28,718 nt of DNA from SIG622 sp045596605. Lineage in GTDB: Bacteria; Bacillota; Clostridia; Oscillospirales; CAG-382. Where the stretch lies: assembly GCA_045596605.1 (NCBI GenBank), contig JAZOCR010000113.1:1-28718 (forward strand). Reading direction: 5' to 3'. Positions 8,301 through 14,950 of the stretch are shown piece after piece; the stretch's first letter is position 1; each line of letters begins with the position of its first letter. Position numbers and translations under genes: made by a program. The notes under the pieces were generated by a model. It searched no databases. It saw only the letters and a program-made list of their open reading frames with translations, and was not told the DNA's origin.

Positions 8301-8941
8301 TAGATGAGATAAATTCTTCTTTTTCTGATGAACGAAGCGGGGATTTTAAGGATGGACAAAACGTAATGATTGTAGGTCTGTTGAAAAACTGTAAGATGAA
8401 GCAAACGAAAAACGGCTCTAAAATGGCGTTTGCCGAGTGCGATGACGGAAGCGGAACTATTGAGCTTATCGTCTTTCCAAAGGTCCTTGAAATGTATCAG
8501 GGAAGCATTAAAAACGGTGTGATTTCAGGCTTTTCAGGTAAAATAAGCGTCAAAGAGTCCCGTGAACAAACAGGCGAACAGCAAATGGATGAAGCTAAAA
8601 TTATTCTTGAAAGCGTTGTTCCCGTTTATAAAAATGATACATCTGGTCCTGAGTTCAAAAATCCCAATGAGCCATATGTCCCTGTGCGTCAGAACTTGGA
8701 TAAATCTTCACAGTATGCTTTGTATTTTAAAGTGAAAAATGATATATGCGATGAATTTAAAAAATGCGTTAATCTGTGTGAGATTTTCCGGGATGGAAAC
8801 ACACCGGTATTCGTTCTTTTTGAAAATACTGGTAAGCTTACAAAATTAAACTTTGATGTTTCAATAAATAATACTTTTATTGAGCTTCAAAAGAGATATC
8901 TGGGAAATGAAAACGTTATTTTGAAGGTGAAAAATCAGTAA
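5369..8941 (+). CDS. dnaE: DNA polymerase III alpha subunit DnaE
   Basis: A 1190-residue C-family replicative polymerase of the DnaE type. The N-terminal PHP domain begins with HLHTEYSLLDGA (His8, His10) and also has TDHGVMYG and ATNDAHY, so its metal-site residues look kept. The palm has GPGRGSG at 357-363 and the catalytic aspartates in PDFDVDF (Asp399, Asp401). A finger/thumb block, FNKSHACAYSVVAYRTAYLK, is intact. An OB-fold near residues 1010-1040 contains KMAFAECDDGSGTIELIVFP. Translation starts at a GTG with GGGAGG eight bases upstream. There is no exonuclease domain insertion, so this is not PolC. Gram-positives usually have both enzymes, with DnaE extending primers. The next gene begins at the base after the stop. 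Confidence 0.97.
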   Translation: MIPFVQLHLHTEYSLLDGACRIKDIAGHLKQLGQNACAITDHGVMYGCVQFYKEMKAHGIKPIIGCEIYVAPKSRFDKVRVDNSAYNHLVLLCKNETGYKNLIKIVSKSFTEGFYTKPRADIELLSQHSEGLIALSACIGGYIPQRILNNDYEGAKAHAEKLLEIFSEGNFYLEIQDHGIEAEKKVALSLRRLSAETGIPLVATNDAHYITKDDSKTHKVLTSIQTNNSLEFETDEFYIKSGEEMLSIFPDVPQAIENTVKIADKCNFDFDFDKMFLPAFFTSDGSSAYDYFVRNCHEGLELRFKAAESLGERINREEYNERLEGEIAVINKMGFVEYFLIVADYVSFAKSKDIPVGPGRGSGAGSLAAYCLGITDVDPIKYNLLFERFLNPERVSMPDFDVDFCYERRSEVIEYVAERYGRERVTQIITFGTMAARAAIRDAARALEIPYAEADVVAKLIPRELNVTIDKALASVPELSELYKDNLTIRNLIDVARKLEGMPRNASTHAAAVVISDKSVDEYVPLSLNGGIIVTQYNMNEVAELGLLKMDFLGLRNLTIIHNAEERIRHRLPDFNIEKVPLDDKKTFDMLSEGNTEGVFQLESAGMRSLIMRLKPRSIEDITAAISLYRPGPMDSIPKYIENRNNPEKISYVDERLKDILDVTNGCVVYQEQVMQIFRVLAGYSYGRADVVRRYMSKKKVAEMEKEKEYFLYGKKRDDGSLECEGAVARGVSEEDALKIYDEMSEFAKYAFNKSHACAYSVVAYRTAYLKCHYPREYMSALITSVLDNESKVASYIAEIERQGIKVLAPDVNKSGIDFTVDGNNIRFGLLAIKNIGRNVLMRIIDERNLGGEYKSLEDFLSRTCEFEVYEKVVENLIKSGAFDCFGKKRSQLLSVYSDAIKSLAKSRSADVKGQIDLFSQLSADEAPSKLIINYPDIDEMSQMELLTMEKDVAGIYFSGHPLQEYRNYAEKIGASPIDEINSSFSDERSGDFKDGQNVMIVGLLKNCKMKQTKNGSKMAFAECDDGSGTIELIVFPKVLEMYQGSIKNGVISGFSGKISVKESREQTGEQQMDEAKIILESVVPVYKNDTSGPEFKNPNEPYVPVRQNLDKSSQYALYFKVKNDICDEFKKCVNLCEIFRDGNTPVFVLFENTGKLTKLNFDVSINNTFIELQKRYLGNENVILKVKNQ

Positions 8942-9409
8942 ATGCAAAGAATTGATAAAATGTATGGAAGAATTTTGCTGTTTGTAGCAATTATCATAAT
9001 GCTTTTAAATTGTCTTTTTCTTTCAGGCTGTAGTGGTAATGTTGTAAAAACAGATGTTGATACTGAAGCGGAGCTTCTTGAAATAATGAAGCAAAGCGGA
9101 GAGTATGATTTTTATGATGCTGTAGAATTCGATGTGTTTACGGACGAAGTCTTTTCAGAAAATTACAAAACTTCTGATAATTCGACTGATTTATTTGAGA
9201 ATGATAACGTATCAGAAAATATGACCACTTCTGATCACAAATCAGATGTGAATGAAACATTTTTTATTCTTAATAATGGTTCGAAAAAATTCCACACTCC
9301 TGAATGCATTTATGCAGAAAAAATCAAAAAAGACAATTACGATACAGCATATGTCCGTGATGAGATAATATCAAATGGATATCAGCCTTGTAAGGTTTGC
9401 AATCCTTAA
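8942..9409 (+). CDS. Small lipoprotein with C-terminal Ada-like His/Cys motif
   Basis: A 155-residue predicted lipoprotein: a hydrophobic signal (residues 9-27) ends in a lipobox LSGC with Cys30. After it comes an acidic, Asp/Asn/Ser-rich linker (about 31-110). The last 39 residues hold FHTPECIYAEKI...GYQPCKVCNP, with His118, Cys122, Cys150 and Cys153. This H-X3-C-X27-C-X2-C pattern is seen at the ends of secreted nucleases and other clostridial surface proteins and resembles the Ada metal-binding module, so zinc binding outside the membrane is plausible. No enzymatic domain is present. The ATG follows the dnaE stop directly and the ribosome site (AAGGTG) lies inside dnaE, so it should be made from the murB-whiA-dnaE message. 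Its role is unknown. Confidence 0.8.
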   Translation: MQRIDKMYGRILLFVAIIIMLLNCLFLSGCSGNVVKTDVDTEAELLEIMKQSGEYDFYDAVEFDVFTDEVFSENYKTSDNSTDLFENDNVSENMTTSDHKSDVNETFFILNNGSKKFHTPECIYAEKIKKDNYDTAYVRDEIISNGYQPCKVCNP

Positions 9410-9435
9410 GATTTAATAACCTTTTATAAAATTTT

Positions 9436-9462
9436 GCCACAGTTAAGCTGTGGCATTTTTTT
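9436..9462 (+). terminator. Terminator of the murB-whiA-dnaE-lipoprotein operon
   Basis: GCCACAG (9436-9442) and CTGTGGC (9448-9454) form a 7-bp stem with a TTAAG loop, followed by a run of seven T. Confidence 0.88.
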
Positions 9463-9544
9463 GTTTGTTTTTGAATATAAAATATATTTTTAGCAAAAAT
9501 AAAACCAAGCCGAAAAAGTTGCCACAAAAATTATAATTTACAAC

Positions 9545-9574
9545 ACATAAATTTTTTCGCAGAAGTACATAGTA
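9545..9574 (+). promoter_or_regulatory. Possible sigma-G/sigma-F type promoter of spoIVB
   Basis: ACATA (9545-9549), an 18-base spacer and CATAGTA (9568-9574) resemble the forespore sigma-G pattern GMATR / CATNNTA. SpoIVB is made in the forespore in Bacillus, which makes the match relevant. The elements are short and chance is a real alternative. The rest of 9463-9627 shows nothing else. Confidence 0.35.
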
Positions 9575-9627
9575 AAAGAAGTATCGAAGGAGTAATTACG
9601 GTACACAAAAACAGGAAGGTCGGAGAA

Positions 9628-10809
9628 ATGAAAAATAAAAATAAATTTAAAAACAACTCAGGCAAGATTATTCTCTTAGGATTTGCTTTTTTTGCCTTGA
9701 TTTCTGCTTTTTTGGCGGGAGCCGCAGACTTTGCCATACCTAAGGAAAAGTCGGTTGTAGGAGCTCTTACTGCATCTGAAACGGCACAAGGGATAATAGC
9801 TGATGAAATAAAAGAAACCAAAGCTACAGCAAAGCTATACGGAATACCGCTTAAAAGTATAGATGTAAGTGTAATTCCTGAAATGCGTCTTATACCCTGT
9901 GGAAGTGTGTTTGGAGTAAAATTCTTTACTAAAGGTGTTATGATTGTAGGTATGTCAGACGTTGAAAGCACAGAAGGAATTTTAAATCCTGCATACAAAT
10001 CCGGGCTTCGTGTTGGCGATGTTATTCTTAAAATTGACGGAAATGAAGTCAACACGGTGGAGGAAATAGCACAGAAGGTGGATAAATGCGAAGGAAATAA
10101 AATGCTCATTGAATTCGAAAGAGATGGGGAAAAGAGTGAAACGACACTTATTCCTCTTATGTCACTGAGTGAAAATAAATATAAAACAGGACTTTGGATA
10201 CGTGACAGCACGGCAGGCATTGGAACAATAACTTATTATAATCCTGATACCGGAGATTTTGGTGGACTTGGACACGGAATTTGCGATGTTGATACAGGGG
10301 AGCTTATGCCTATGCTTCGTGCAAATGTTGTAGACATCACAGTTACTGATATTATTAAAGGTGTAGACGGCGTGCCCGGTGAAATTAAAGGTAGCTTTGG
10401 CTTTTTAAAAAGTGGAACACTTTATAAAAATACTAACGTTGGTGTATTTGGAAATTTGAGCAAAAAGCCCTTGTGTGCTTTTGATGAGCCCATGGAAATT
10501 GCACAGAGCAGTAAGATACACGAGGGAGAAGCATATATATATTCATCACTTGGCGATGATTGCGTAAATAAATATAAAATTGAATTGACAAAAATATACA
10601 GAAATAATTCTGACACGAAAAACTTCATATTTTCTGTGGTAGACAGCGAGCTTGTTTCAAGGACAGGCGGAATAGTGCAGGGGATGAGCGGTTCGCCTAT
10701 AGTACAGGACGGGAAGCTGATTGGAGCTGTAACTCACGTTCTTGTAAACAATCCCGGAAAAGGATACGGAATTTTTATAGAGAATATGCTTAAAGCTGCA
10801 AAAGAATAA
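9628..10809 (+). CDS. spoIVB: SpoIVB, sporulation serine protease (S55 family)
   Basis: A 393-residue SpoIVB homologue. In Bacillus it is made in the forespore, crosses its inner membrane and starts pro-sigma-K processing by cleaving SpoIVFA. The N-terminus has a membrane signal or anchor (about residues 13-33). A PDZ domain follows (about 105-170, with KSGLRVGDVILKIDG). The S55 protease part comes next, with His216 in GGLGHGI, Asp339 in VVDSEL and Ser354 in GMSGSP. The Asp-to-Ser distance of 15 matches Bacillus Asp363/Ser378. The usual end, THVLVNNPGKGYGIFIENML, is present. The triad is intact. The ATG has a GGAG ribosome site. In most spore-formers spo0A follows directly; here the next gene is a convergent carboxypeptidase. 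Confidence 0.96.
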   Translation: MKNKNKFKNNSGKIILLGFAFFALISAFLAGAADFAIPKEKSVVGALTASETAQGIIADEIKETKATAKLYGIPLKSIDVSVIPEMRLIPCGSVFGVKFFTKGVMIVGMSDVESTEGILNPAYKSGLRVGDVILKIDGNEVNTVEEIAQKVDKCEGNKMLIEFERDGEKSETTLIPLMSLSENKYKTGLWIRDSTAGIGTITYYNPDTGDFGGLGHGICDVDTGELMPMLRANVVDITVTDIIKGVDGVPGEIKGSFGFLKSGTLYKNTNVGVFGNLSKKPLCAFDEPMEIAQSSKIHEGEAYIYSSLGDDCVNKYKIELTKIYRNNSDTKNFIFSVVDSELVSRTGGIVQGMSGSPIVQDGKLIGAVTHVLVNNPGKGYGIFIENMLKAAKE

Positions 10810-10844
10810 ATTAAACAATATAATGAAAGTCGTATTGTAAAACA

Positions 10845-10877
10845 TAAGCGTGCCAAATTAGGCACGCTTAGCTTTTA
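10845..10877. terminator. Bidirectional terminator between spoIVB and the VanY-like gene
   Basis: The 10-bp stem TAAGCGTGCC/GGCACGCTTA (10845-10854, 10861-10870) closes an AAATTA loop. The plus side continues GCTTTT and the minus side TGTTTTAC, so both converging genes can end here. Confidence 0.8.
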
Positions 10878-10891
10878 GAACTTATATTCGA

Positions 10892-12544
10892 TTAACTGTT
10901 TCCCGCATTAAGATTTGCAACATATTCCTCAAGTGAAAGTCCGCTGTCCATAATTTTCTGTGCGTGGTATCTTCCCACAAATCTGTAATGCCACGGCTCA
11001 TATTTTATGCCGGTTACCTCTTCCTTTGATTGCGGATATCGCAAAATGAAACCGAAATCTGCACAGTGCTCGTACAGCCATTTATATGCTTCGGTATTCG
11101 CAAAGGATTGCATAGCAGAGGGGAGATTATGCATATCGCAGCAAAGACCGCTCTGATGCTCACTTGAACCAGGGTATGCGGTAAATTCGGCAGTTTTAGC
11201 TTCAGCAAGCTCTGCACCGTAGGTTTTTTTGTTTTGTTCAAGTCGTGTGTTGAAAAGACTGCTTTGATAAGCGTAGCTTCTATAAGCACTCGTTACTGTA
11301 ATGTCGGAATGACCATTTGCATAAGCTGCTTTCAGAAATGCTTCCAGGGATTTTGCAGCATCAAGACGCATTTGCTGTGTTGCTCTGTCATTACGGGTGT
11401 ATATAACGTCAGTTAAATCCTCGGGGACATAATCGGCAGACAGTTTATTTTCGTTATTAACGAGGAATAGGTAGGCATCTGCGTCCTTTGGATTGATGTA
11501 TTGCTCGTAGTCTGAAAGGTCAATACTGTAGTTGTAACGTGATTCGGAGCTTGGAGTATAGTCGTCAATGTTAGGTGTGTCAAGCGGGGCGTTATTGGTT
11601 GAAGTAAAATAAATAGCAGGAGAGCTCTTTACTATTCTTATATTCGTTTTTGTTCCATTTTTGCTGTCTGCTATATCTATTCCTTTTACATATGTTTCAA
11701 AAAATTCATAAGGAATATAAAGCTCTCCGCTTTCCATAAATGCAGAAGACGATAGGGTTTGCTTTGCGCCATTTATCTGAACTGTGCTTGAATCAAAATA
11801 GAATACTGCTGTATCTTTTTCACTGTATTGACTTTGTGAGTTTCCGATAATAAGAGTTCTTGATTTCGAGTCACCAGATACTGTAAGTCCAAAGTAATCG
11901 GAAATTGCAGAAAATGGGAGATATATTGAGCCGTCCTTTAACTTAAGGCTCTCAGACAGCGTTAAAACCGGAGCTTCCTTTCCGTTTTCTCTCTCTTCGA
12001 TAAGTTTTTTGGTTTCTGTGTCATCGGAAGATACATCTATATATTTGTACAGTTCAATTATATATACTTCTTTTGTTTCCGTATAGCTTGATAGGCTGCG
12101 ATAGTAGAAAAATGCGATAAATATAAATAAAAATAATGCTATACATATTCCTATAATTATATTTTTGAATATGCTTTTCAAGTTGTTTTTTGCCTGGATA
12201 AGCCTAATCGTTTTTTCTTGCTGACGTCTTGCTTTTTTTAACTTTTTTTCTTTCTGTTTTTGTAATGCGAGCTTTTTGTTACACTCCGCAAGTTCTCTCT
12301 CTCTTGCAATTTCTGCAGGAGTTTTGTGGCTTGCATTTTTGCTTTTAGGTGTGCTTTTTTGTGTCACATAATTTTTTTTATTGTTAATGTTTTTAGCTTG
12401 AAGAGTATTTTTTTTCACAGCTTGCTGGTTATTGTTTTGCTTTGGTGTGCTGCTTGTCTTTGAGTTTTTTGCCGAACTGGTTGGAGTTCTGAGGTGCACA
12501 CCTTTGCGGGATGGAATTTCGTTTTTGTTTGAATTATTATTCAT
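10892..12544 (-). CDS. Membrane-anchored D,D-carboxypeptidase, VanY/M15B type
   Basis: A 550-residue envelope enzyme with an unusual layout. Residues 1-126 are a Lys/Asn/Gln-rich, strongly basic cytoplasmic tail, with a likely coiled coil at about 78-118. One membrane helix follows (127-147). Outside, residues about 190-310 resemble the copper-amine-oxidase N-terminal-like wall module (DGSIYLPFSAISDYFGL, ESGELYIPYEFFE). The C-terminal M15B peptidase has SSEHQSGLCCDMH (zinc ligands His463 and Asp470) and EPWHY (His519). Such enzymes trim D-Ala from peptidoglycan stems. This is probably housekeeping wall trimming rather than glycopeptide resistance, as no van regulators or ligases are near. Its own promoter lies at 12664-12692 and its ribosome site is GAAAGGA. 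Confidence 0.9.
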   Translation of the reverse strand: MNNNSNKNEIPSRKGVHLRTPTSSAKNSKTSSTPKQNNNQQAVKKNTLQAKNINNKKNYVTQKSTPKSKNASHKTPAEIARERELAECNKKLALQKQKEKKLKKARRQQEKTIRLIQAKNNLKSIFKNIIIGICIALFLFIFIAFFYYRSLSSYTETKEVYIIELYKYIDVSSDDTETKKLIEERENGKEAPVLTLSESLKLKDGSIYLPFSAISDYFGLTVSGDSKSRTLIIGNSQSQYSEKDTAVFYFDSSTVQINGAKQTLSSSAFMESGELYIPYEFFETYVKGIDIADSKNGTKTNIRIVKSSPAIYFTSTNNAPLDTPNIDDYTPSSESRYNYSIDLSDYEQYINPKDADAYLFLVNNENKLSADYVPEDLTDVIYTRNDRATQQMRLDAAKSLEAFLKAAYANGHSDITVTSAYRSYAYQSSLFNTRLEQNKKTYGAELAEAKTAEFTAYPGSSEHQSGLCCDMHNLPSAMQSFANTEAYKWLYEHCADFGFILRYPQSKEEVTGIKYEPWHYRFVGRYHAQKIMDSGLSLEEYVANLNAGNS

Positions 12545-12663
12545 TTTTACGCATTCCTTTCAATTGTAATTCGATATTAAAGTACAAAAATTATATGCAC
12601 TTCTTTATTGTATTATTTTCGACAAAACAATTATGATATAATATCTGCAATAATCTGCTTATT

Positions 12664-12692
12664 ATTATATATCATTTATTTTGTATTTGCAA
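12664..12692 (-). promoter_or_regulatory. Sigma-A promoter of the VanY-like carboxypeptidase gene
   Basis: On the minus strand TTGCAA (12692-12687), 17 bases, TATAAT (12669-12664). The leader is about 113 bases. It is divergent from the ctsR promoter, with the CtsR boxes lying between the two. Confidence 0.65.
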
Positions 12693-12748
12693 GAGAAAAT
12701 TCTATAATTCTGATTTTTTTAGAAAAAATAAGAAAATCAAAGATATAA

Positions 12749-12765
12749 GGTCAAAAATGGTCAAA
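12749..12765 (+). promoter_or_regulatory. CtsR operator, perfect tandem heptad
   Basis: GGTCAAA-AAT-GGTCAAA matches the CtsR box RGTCAAA-NAN-RGTCAAA at every defined position. It lies 48 bases upstream of the main ctsR -35 box. A second possible -10, TATAAT at 12783-12788, would put its weak -35 region over this box. Confidence 0.85.
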
Positions 12766-12796
12766 AACTTAAAATCATCAAGTATAATCACTTTAA

Positions 12797-12829
12797 ATTG
12801 ACTTTATTTGACTTTGACTTTCTCTGACT
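12797..12829 (-). promoter_or_regulatory. Two inverted CtsR operators over the ctsR promoter
   Basis: On the minus strand 12813-12797 reads AGTCAAA-TAA-AGTCAAT, and 12829-12813 reads AGTCAGA-GAA-AGTCAAA. Each is a CtsR box with one heptad mismatch and the right spacer. They share base 12813 and cover the -35 hexamer (12814-12819), so bound repressor would block RNA polymerase. Confidence 0.7.
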
Positions 12830-12842
12830 TTTGCGGTATAAT
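12814..12842 (+). promoter_or_regulatory. Sigma-A promoter of the ctsR-mcsA-mcsB-clpC operon
   Basis: TTGACT (12814-12819), 17 bases, TATAAT (12837-12842). Transcription would start near 12849, upstream of the AGGAG ribosome site at 12860. Confidence 0.88.
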
Positions 12843-12875
12843 GCTTTCATAAGAAATATAGGAGAAATGTTGTTT

Positions 12876-13334
12876 ATGATAATTTCAGAAAAAATTGCAC
12901 AGATAATCGAGGAAATGCTCAATGAGCAAAACGGTATAGTTGAGATTAAAAGAAATGAATTTGCAAATTCTATTGGATGCGTGCCAAGTCAGATAAACTA
13001 TGTTATTTCGTCAAGATTTAACAAGGAAAGAGGGTATATTGTTGAAAGCCGCAGGGGTGGCGGAGGATATATAAAAATCATACGCCCAAAGGTTACCGGC
13101 AGTACCTATCTTTGCCATTTGCTTGGCATTATAGGTGATGACATAGATTCAGAAAGCACGGTTTTTCTGGTAAAGGATATGTACCTCAAGGGCGTGATTT
13201 CCGAAAGAGAAGCTCAGATTTTAATTTCTGTTCTCGGTAAAAGCATTTCAATTAATAATTCTAAGGTTTATTCAGATATTTTGAGAGCTGAGGCGTTTAA
13301 ATCAGCAGTTCTTACACTGATGCAAATGCAGTAA
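12876..13334 (+). CDS. ctsR: CtsR, transcriptional repressor of heat-shock clp genes
   Basis: A 152-residue CtsR homologue, the repressor that binds tandem heptads upstream of clp genes and is released on heat or protein stress. It has an N-terminal winged helix-turn-helix (NEFANSIGCVPSQINYVISSRF), the glycine-rich wing tip RRGGGGYI that contacts DNA and senses temperature, and a C-terminal dimerisation domain with GVISEREAQIL. The start is set at ATG 12876, the third in-frame start. One upstream, at 12831, lies before the predicted transcript start, and the ATG at 12867 is too close to the AGGAG at 12860-12864. It heads a four-gene operon whose promoter carries its own binding sites, so the system is autoregulated. 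Confidence 0.95.
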   Translation: MIISEKIAQIIEEMLNEQNGIVEIKRNEFANSIGCVPSQINYVISSRFNKERGYIVESRRGGGGYIKIIRPKVTGSTYLCHLLGIIGDDIDSESTVFLVKDMYLKGVISEREAQILISVLGKSISINNSKVYSDILRAEAFKSAVLTLMQMQ

Positions 13335-13355
13335 AAAGATAGGAGTGATTATATT

Positions 13356-13919
13356 ATGCTATGTGACAACTGCAAAAAAAATAATGCGAATTTCCATTAT
13401 AAGCACAACGAAAATGGGGTGGTGACTGAAGTTCACTTGTGTTCAGAGTGTGCAAAGAGTAACAACAAATTTAATCAGCTATTTCATGATAAAGAAAAAA
13501 TCTTTGACAATAGTGCTTTTTTAGATAACTTTATGGATATTGGTTCCTATATTTCAATATTGTCAGAAGGCGGCATCGGTTCGGGATATATTTCAAGCTC
13601 GAAGGTTTGTCCGTCCTGCGGAATGTCTGAATATGAACTAAAGAAAAACGGAAAAATTGGATGCAGGGAATGCTATAATACTTTTAGTAATACAATTGAA
13701 GCTATGTTGAAAAAGCTTCATATCTCTACTTCATACAAAGGCAAAATACCTGATGGTATAGGCGAAAGTCTTTCTACTGCTCGAAAAATTGAGAAGCTGA
13801 GAAACGACCTTGGCGCCGCAGTGAGTGCTCAGGAATACGAGGAGGCGGCAAAAATCAGAGATGCTATAAAGCAGCTTGAAAATGCCGAAGATATTCATAA
13901 CGAGAGGAATGATATTTGA
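13356..13919 (+). CDS. mcsA: McsA, zinc-finger activator of the McsB arginine kinase
   Basis: A 187-residue McsA homologue that activates McsB and takes part in CtsR control. The N-terminus has CDNC and CSEC and the middle has CPSC and CREC, giving two pairs of zinc-binding CxxC motifs. The C-terminus carries a UVR-type helical hairpin (LRNDLGAAVSAQEYEEAAKIRDAIKQLE) used for binding partners such as ClpC. It starts 21 bases after ctsR with an AGGAG site. Its stop overlaps the mcsB start as TGATG, so the two are translationally coupled. Confidence 0.95.
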   Translation: MLCDNCKKNNANFHYKHNENGVVTEVHLCSECAKSNNKFNQLFHDKEKIFDNSAFLDNFMDIGSYISILSEGGIGSGYISSSKVCPSCGMSEYELKKNGKIGCRECYNTFSNTIEAMLKKLHISTSYKGKIPDGIGESLSTARKIEKLRNDLGAAVSAQEYEEAAKIRDAIKQLENAEDIHNERNDI

Positions 13920-14932
13920 TGAAATGGTTTTCAAATAATAAATGTGACGATGTTGTATTAAGTACGAGAGTGCGCCTTGCAAGAAATATTGCACAGTACG
14001 CTTTTACTCCGAAGCTTACAGAGGAAGTAAGAAGCCGAATGATAAAAGACGTTAGAAATGTTTTTGAAAAATTTGGCAGTGAAAGATATAATTATGTTGA
14101 TATGACTACAAAAAAGCTAGTAGAAAAAAGCGCACTTGTAGAAGAACATTTAATAAGCCGTGAATTTGCCGCAATGCCTGACAGTGAAAAAAGAATGCTT
14201 GTATATGATGAAAACGGTAAGGTGTCTGTAATGGTTGGCGAAGAGGACCATTTGAGAATACAATCAGTGTATCCGGGATTTTGTGTAGAAGATGCATATA
14301 AGTCTGCAAAAAATATTGATGATATGCTTTCACGTGGTCTTGAGTTTGCATTTGACGAGAAGCTCGGATATCTGACTTGCTGTCCGTCTAATACCGGTAC
14401 CGGCATGAGAGTTTCGTGTATGCTTCATTTGCCAATGCTTACAAGAAATAATTATATAAAGGCTATAATAGAGTTCTGCACAAGAATGGGCTTGACGGTC
14501 AGAGGCTTCTACGGCGAGGGAAGCGGTGCGGACGGTGAAATATATCAAGTGTCAAATCAGGTTACACTTGGTATATCAGAAGAGGACACGCTAAAGCGTC
14601 TTGCCGATGCGGTGAGCGTCATTACTGAAAAAGAAAAAGAGCTTCGCAGTAAAATAACAAAATCTGAAGTAGTCTTTGCTGATAAGCTATGGCGTTCGTA
14701 TGGGATTTTGAAAAATGCAAGAAAAATTGCTTCTTCAGAATTTCTTTCGCTTTGGTCGGATTGCTTGCTTGCAAAAAATTGCGGAATAATAAATGAACTC
14801 TGCGATATAAATATGGTTCAGCTCCTGGTTGAATGTATGCCGGCGCACATTATGCTTATGTGTGAGTGTGCAGAAGATGCTTTGTCAAGAGATGTAATCA
14901 GAGCTGAAAAAATCAGAAACTATTTAAAATAA
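13919..14932 (+). CDS. mcsB: McsB, protein arginine kinase
   Basis: A 337-residue member of the phosphagen-kinase fold that phosphorylates arginines, marking proteins for ClpC-ClpP. The N-terminal STRVRLARN (15-23), EHLISREFAA and the GEEDHLR block are present, as are TGTGMRV and the C-terminal GSGADGEIYQVSNQ. These include the phosphate-binding arginines and catalytic acidic residues of the family. It lacks the N-terminal alpha domain of animal arginine kinases, as expected for McsB. The ATG overlaps the mcsA stop. A TTG three bases earlier is equally spaced from the AGAGGA site, so the first residue is uncertain by one codon. It lies in the ctsR operon, 18 bases before clpC. Confidence 0.95.
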   Translation: MKWFSNNKCDDVVLSTRVRLARNIAQYAFTPKLTEEVRSRMIKDVRNVFEKFGSERYNYVDMTTKKLVEKSALVEEHLISREFAAMPDSEKRMLVYDENGKVSVMVGEEDHLRIQSVYPGFCVEDAYKSAKNIDDMLSRGLEFAFDEKLGYLTCCPSNTGTGMRVSCMLHLPMLTRNNYIKAIIEFCTRMGLTVRGFYGEGSGADGEIYQVSNQVTLGISEEDTLKRLADAVSVITEKEKELRSKITKSEVVFADKLWRSYGILKNARKIASSEFLSLWSDCLLAKNCGIINELCDINMVQLLVECMPAHIMLMCECAEDALSRDVIRAEKIRNYLK

Positions 14933-14950
14933 AATGTTGGAGGGAAGAAA

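Noticed and set aside
9531..10220. A 229-codon open frame antisense to spoIVB
   Set aside because: It has no ribosome site or known motif and lies wholly against a gene with an intact catalytic triad; it is a by-product of codon bias.
12831..12875. A 15-residue N-terminal extension of CtsR
   Set aside because: It begins before the predicted transcript start and includes the -10 hexamer.
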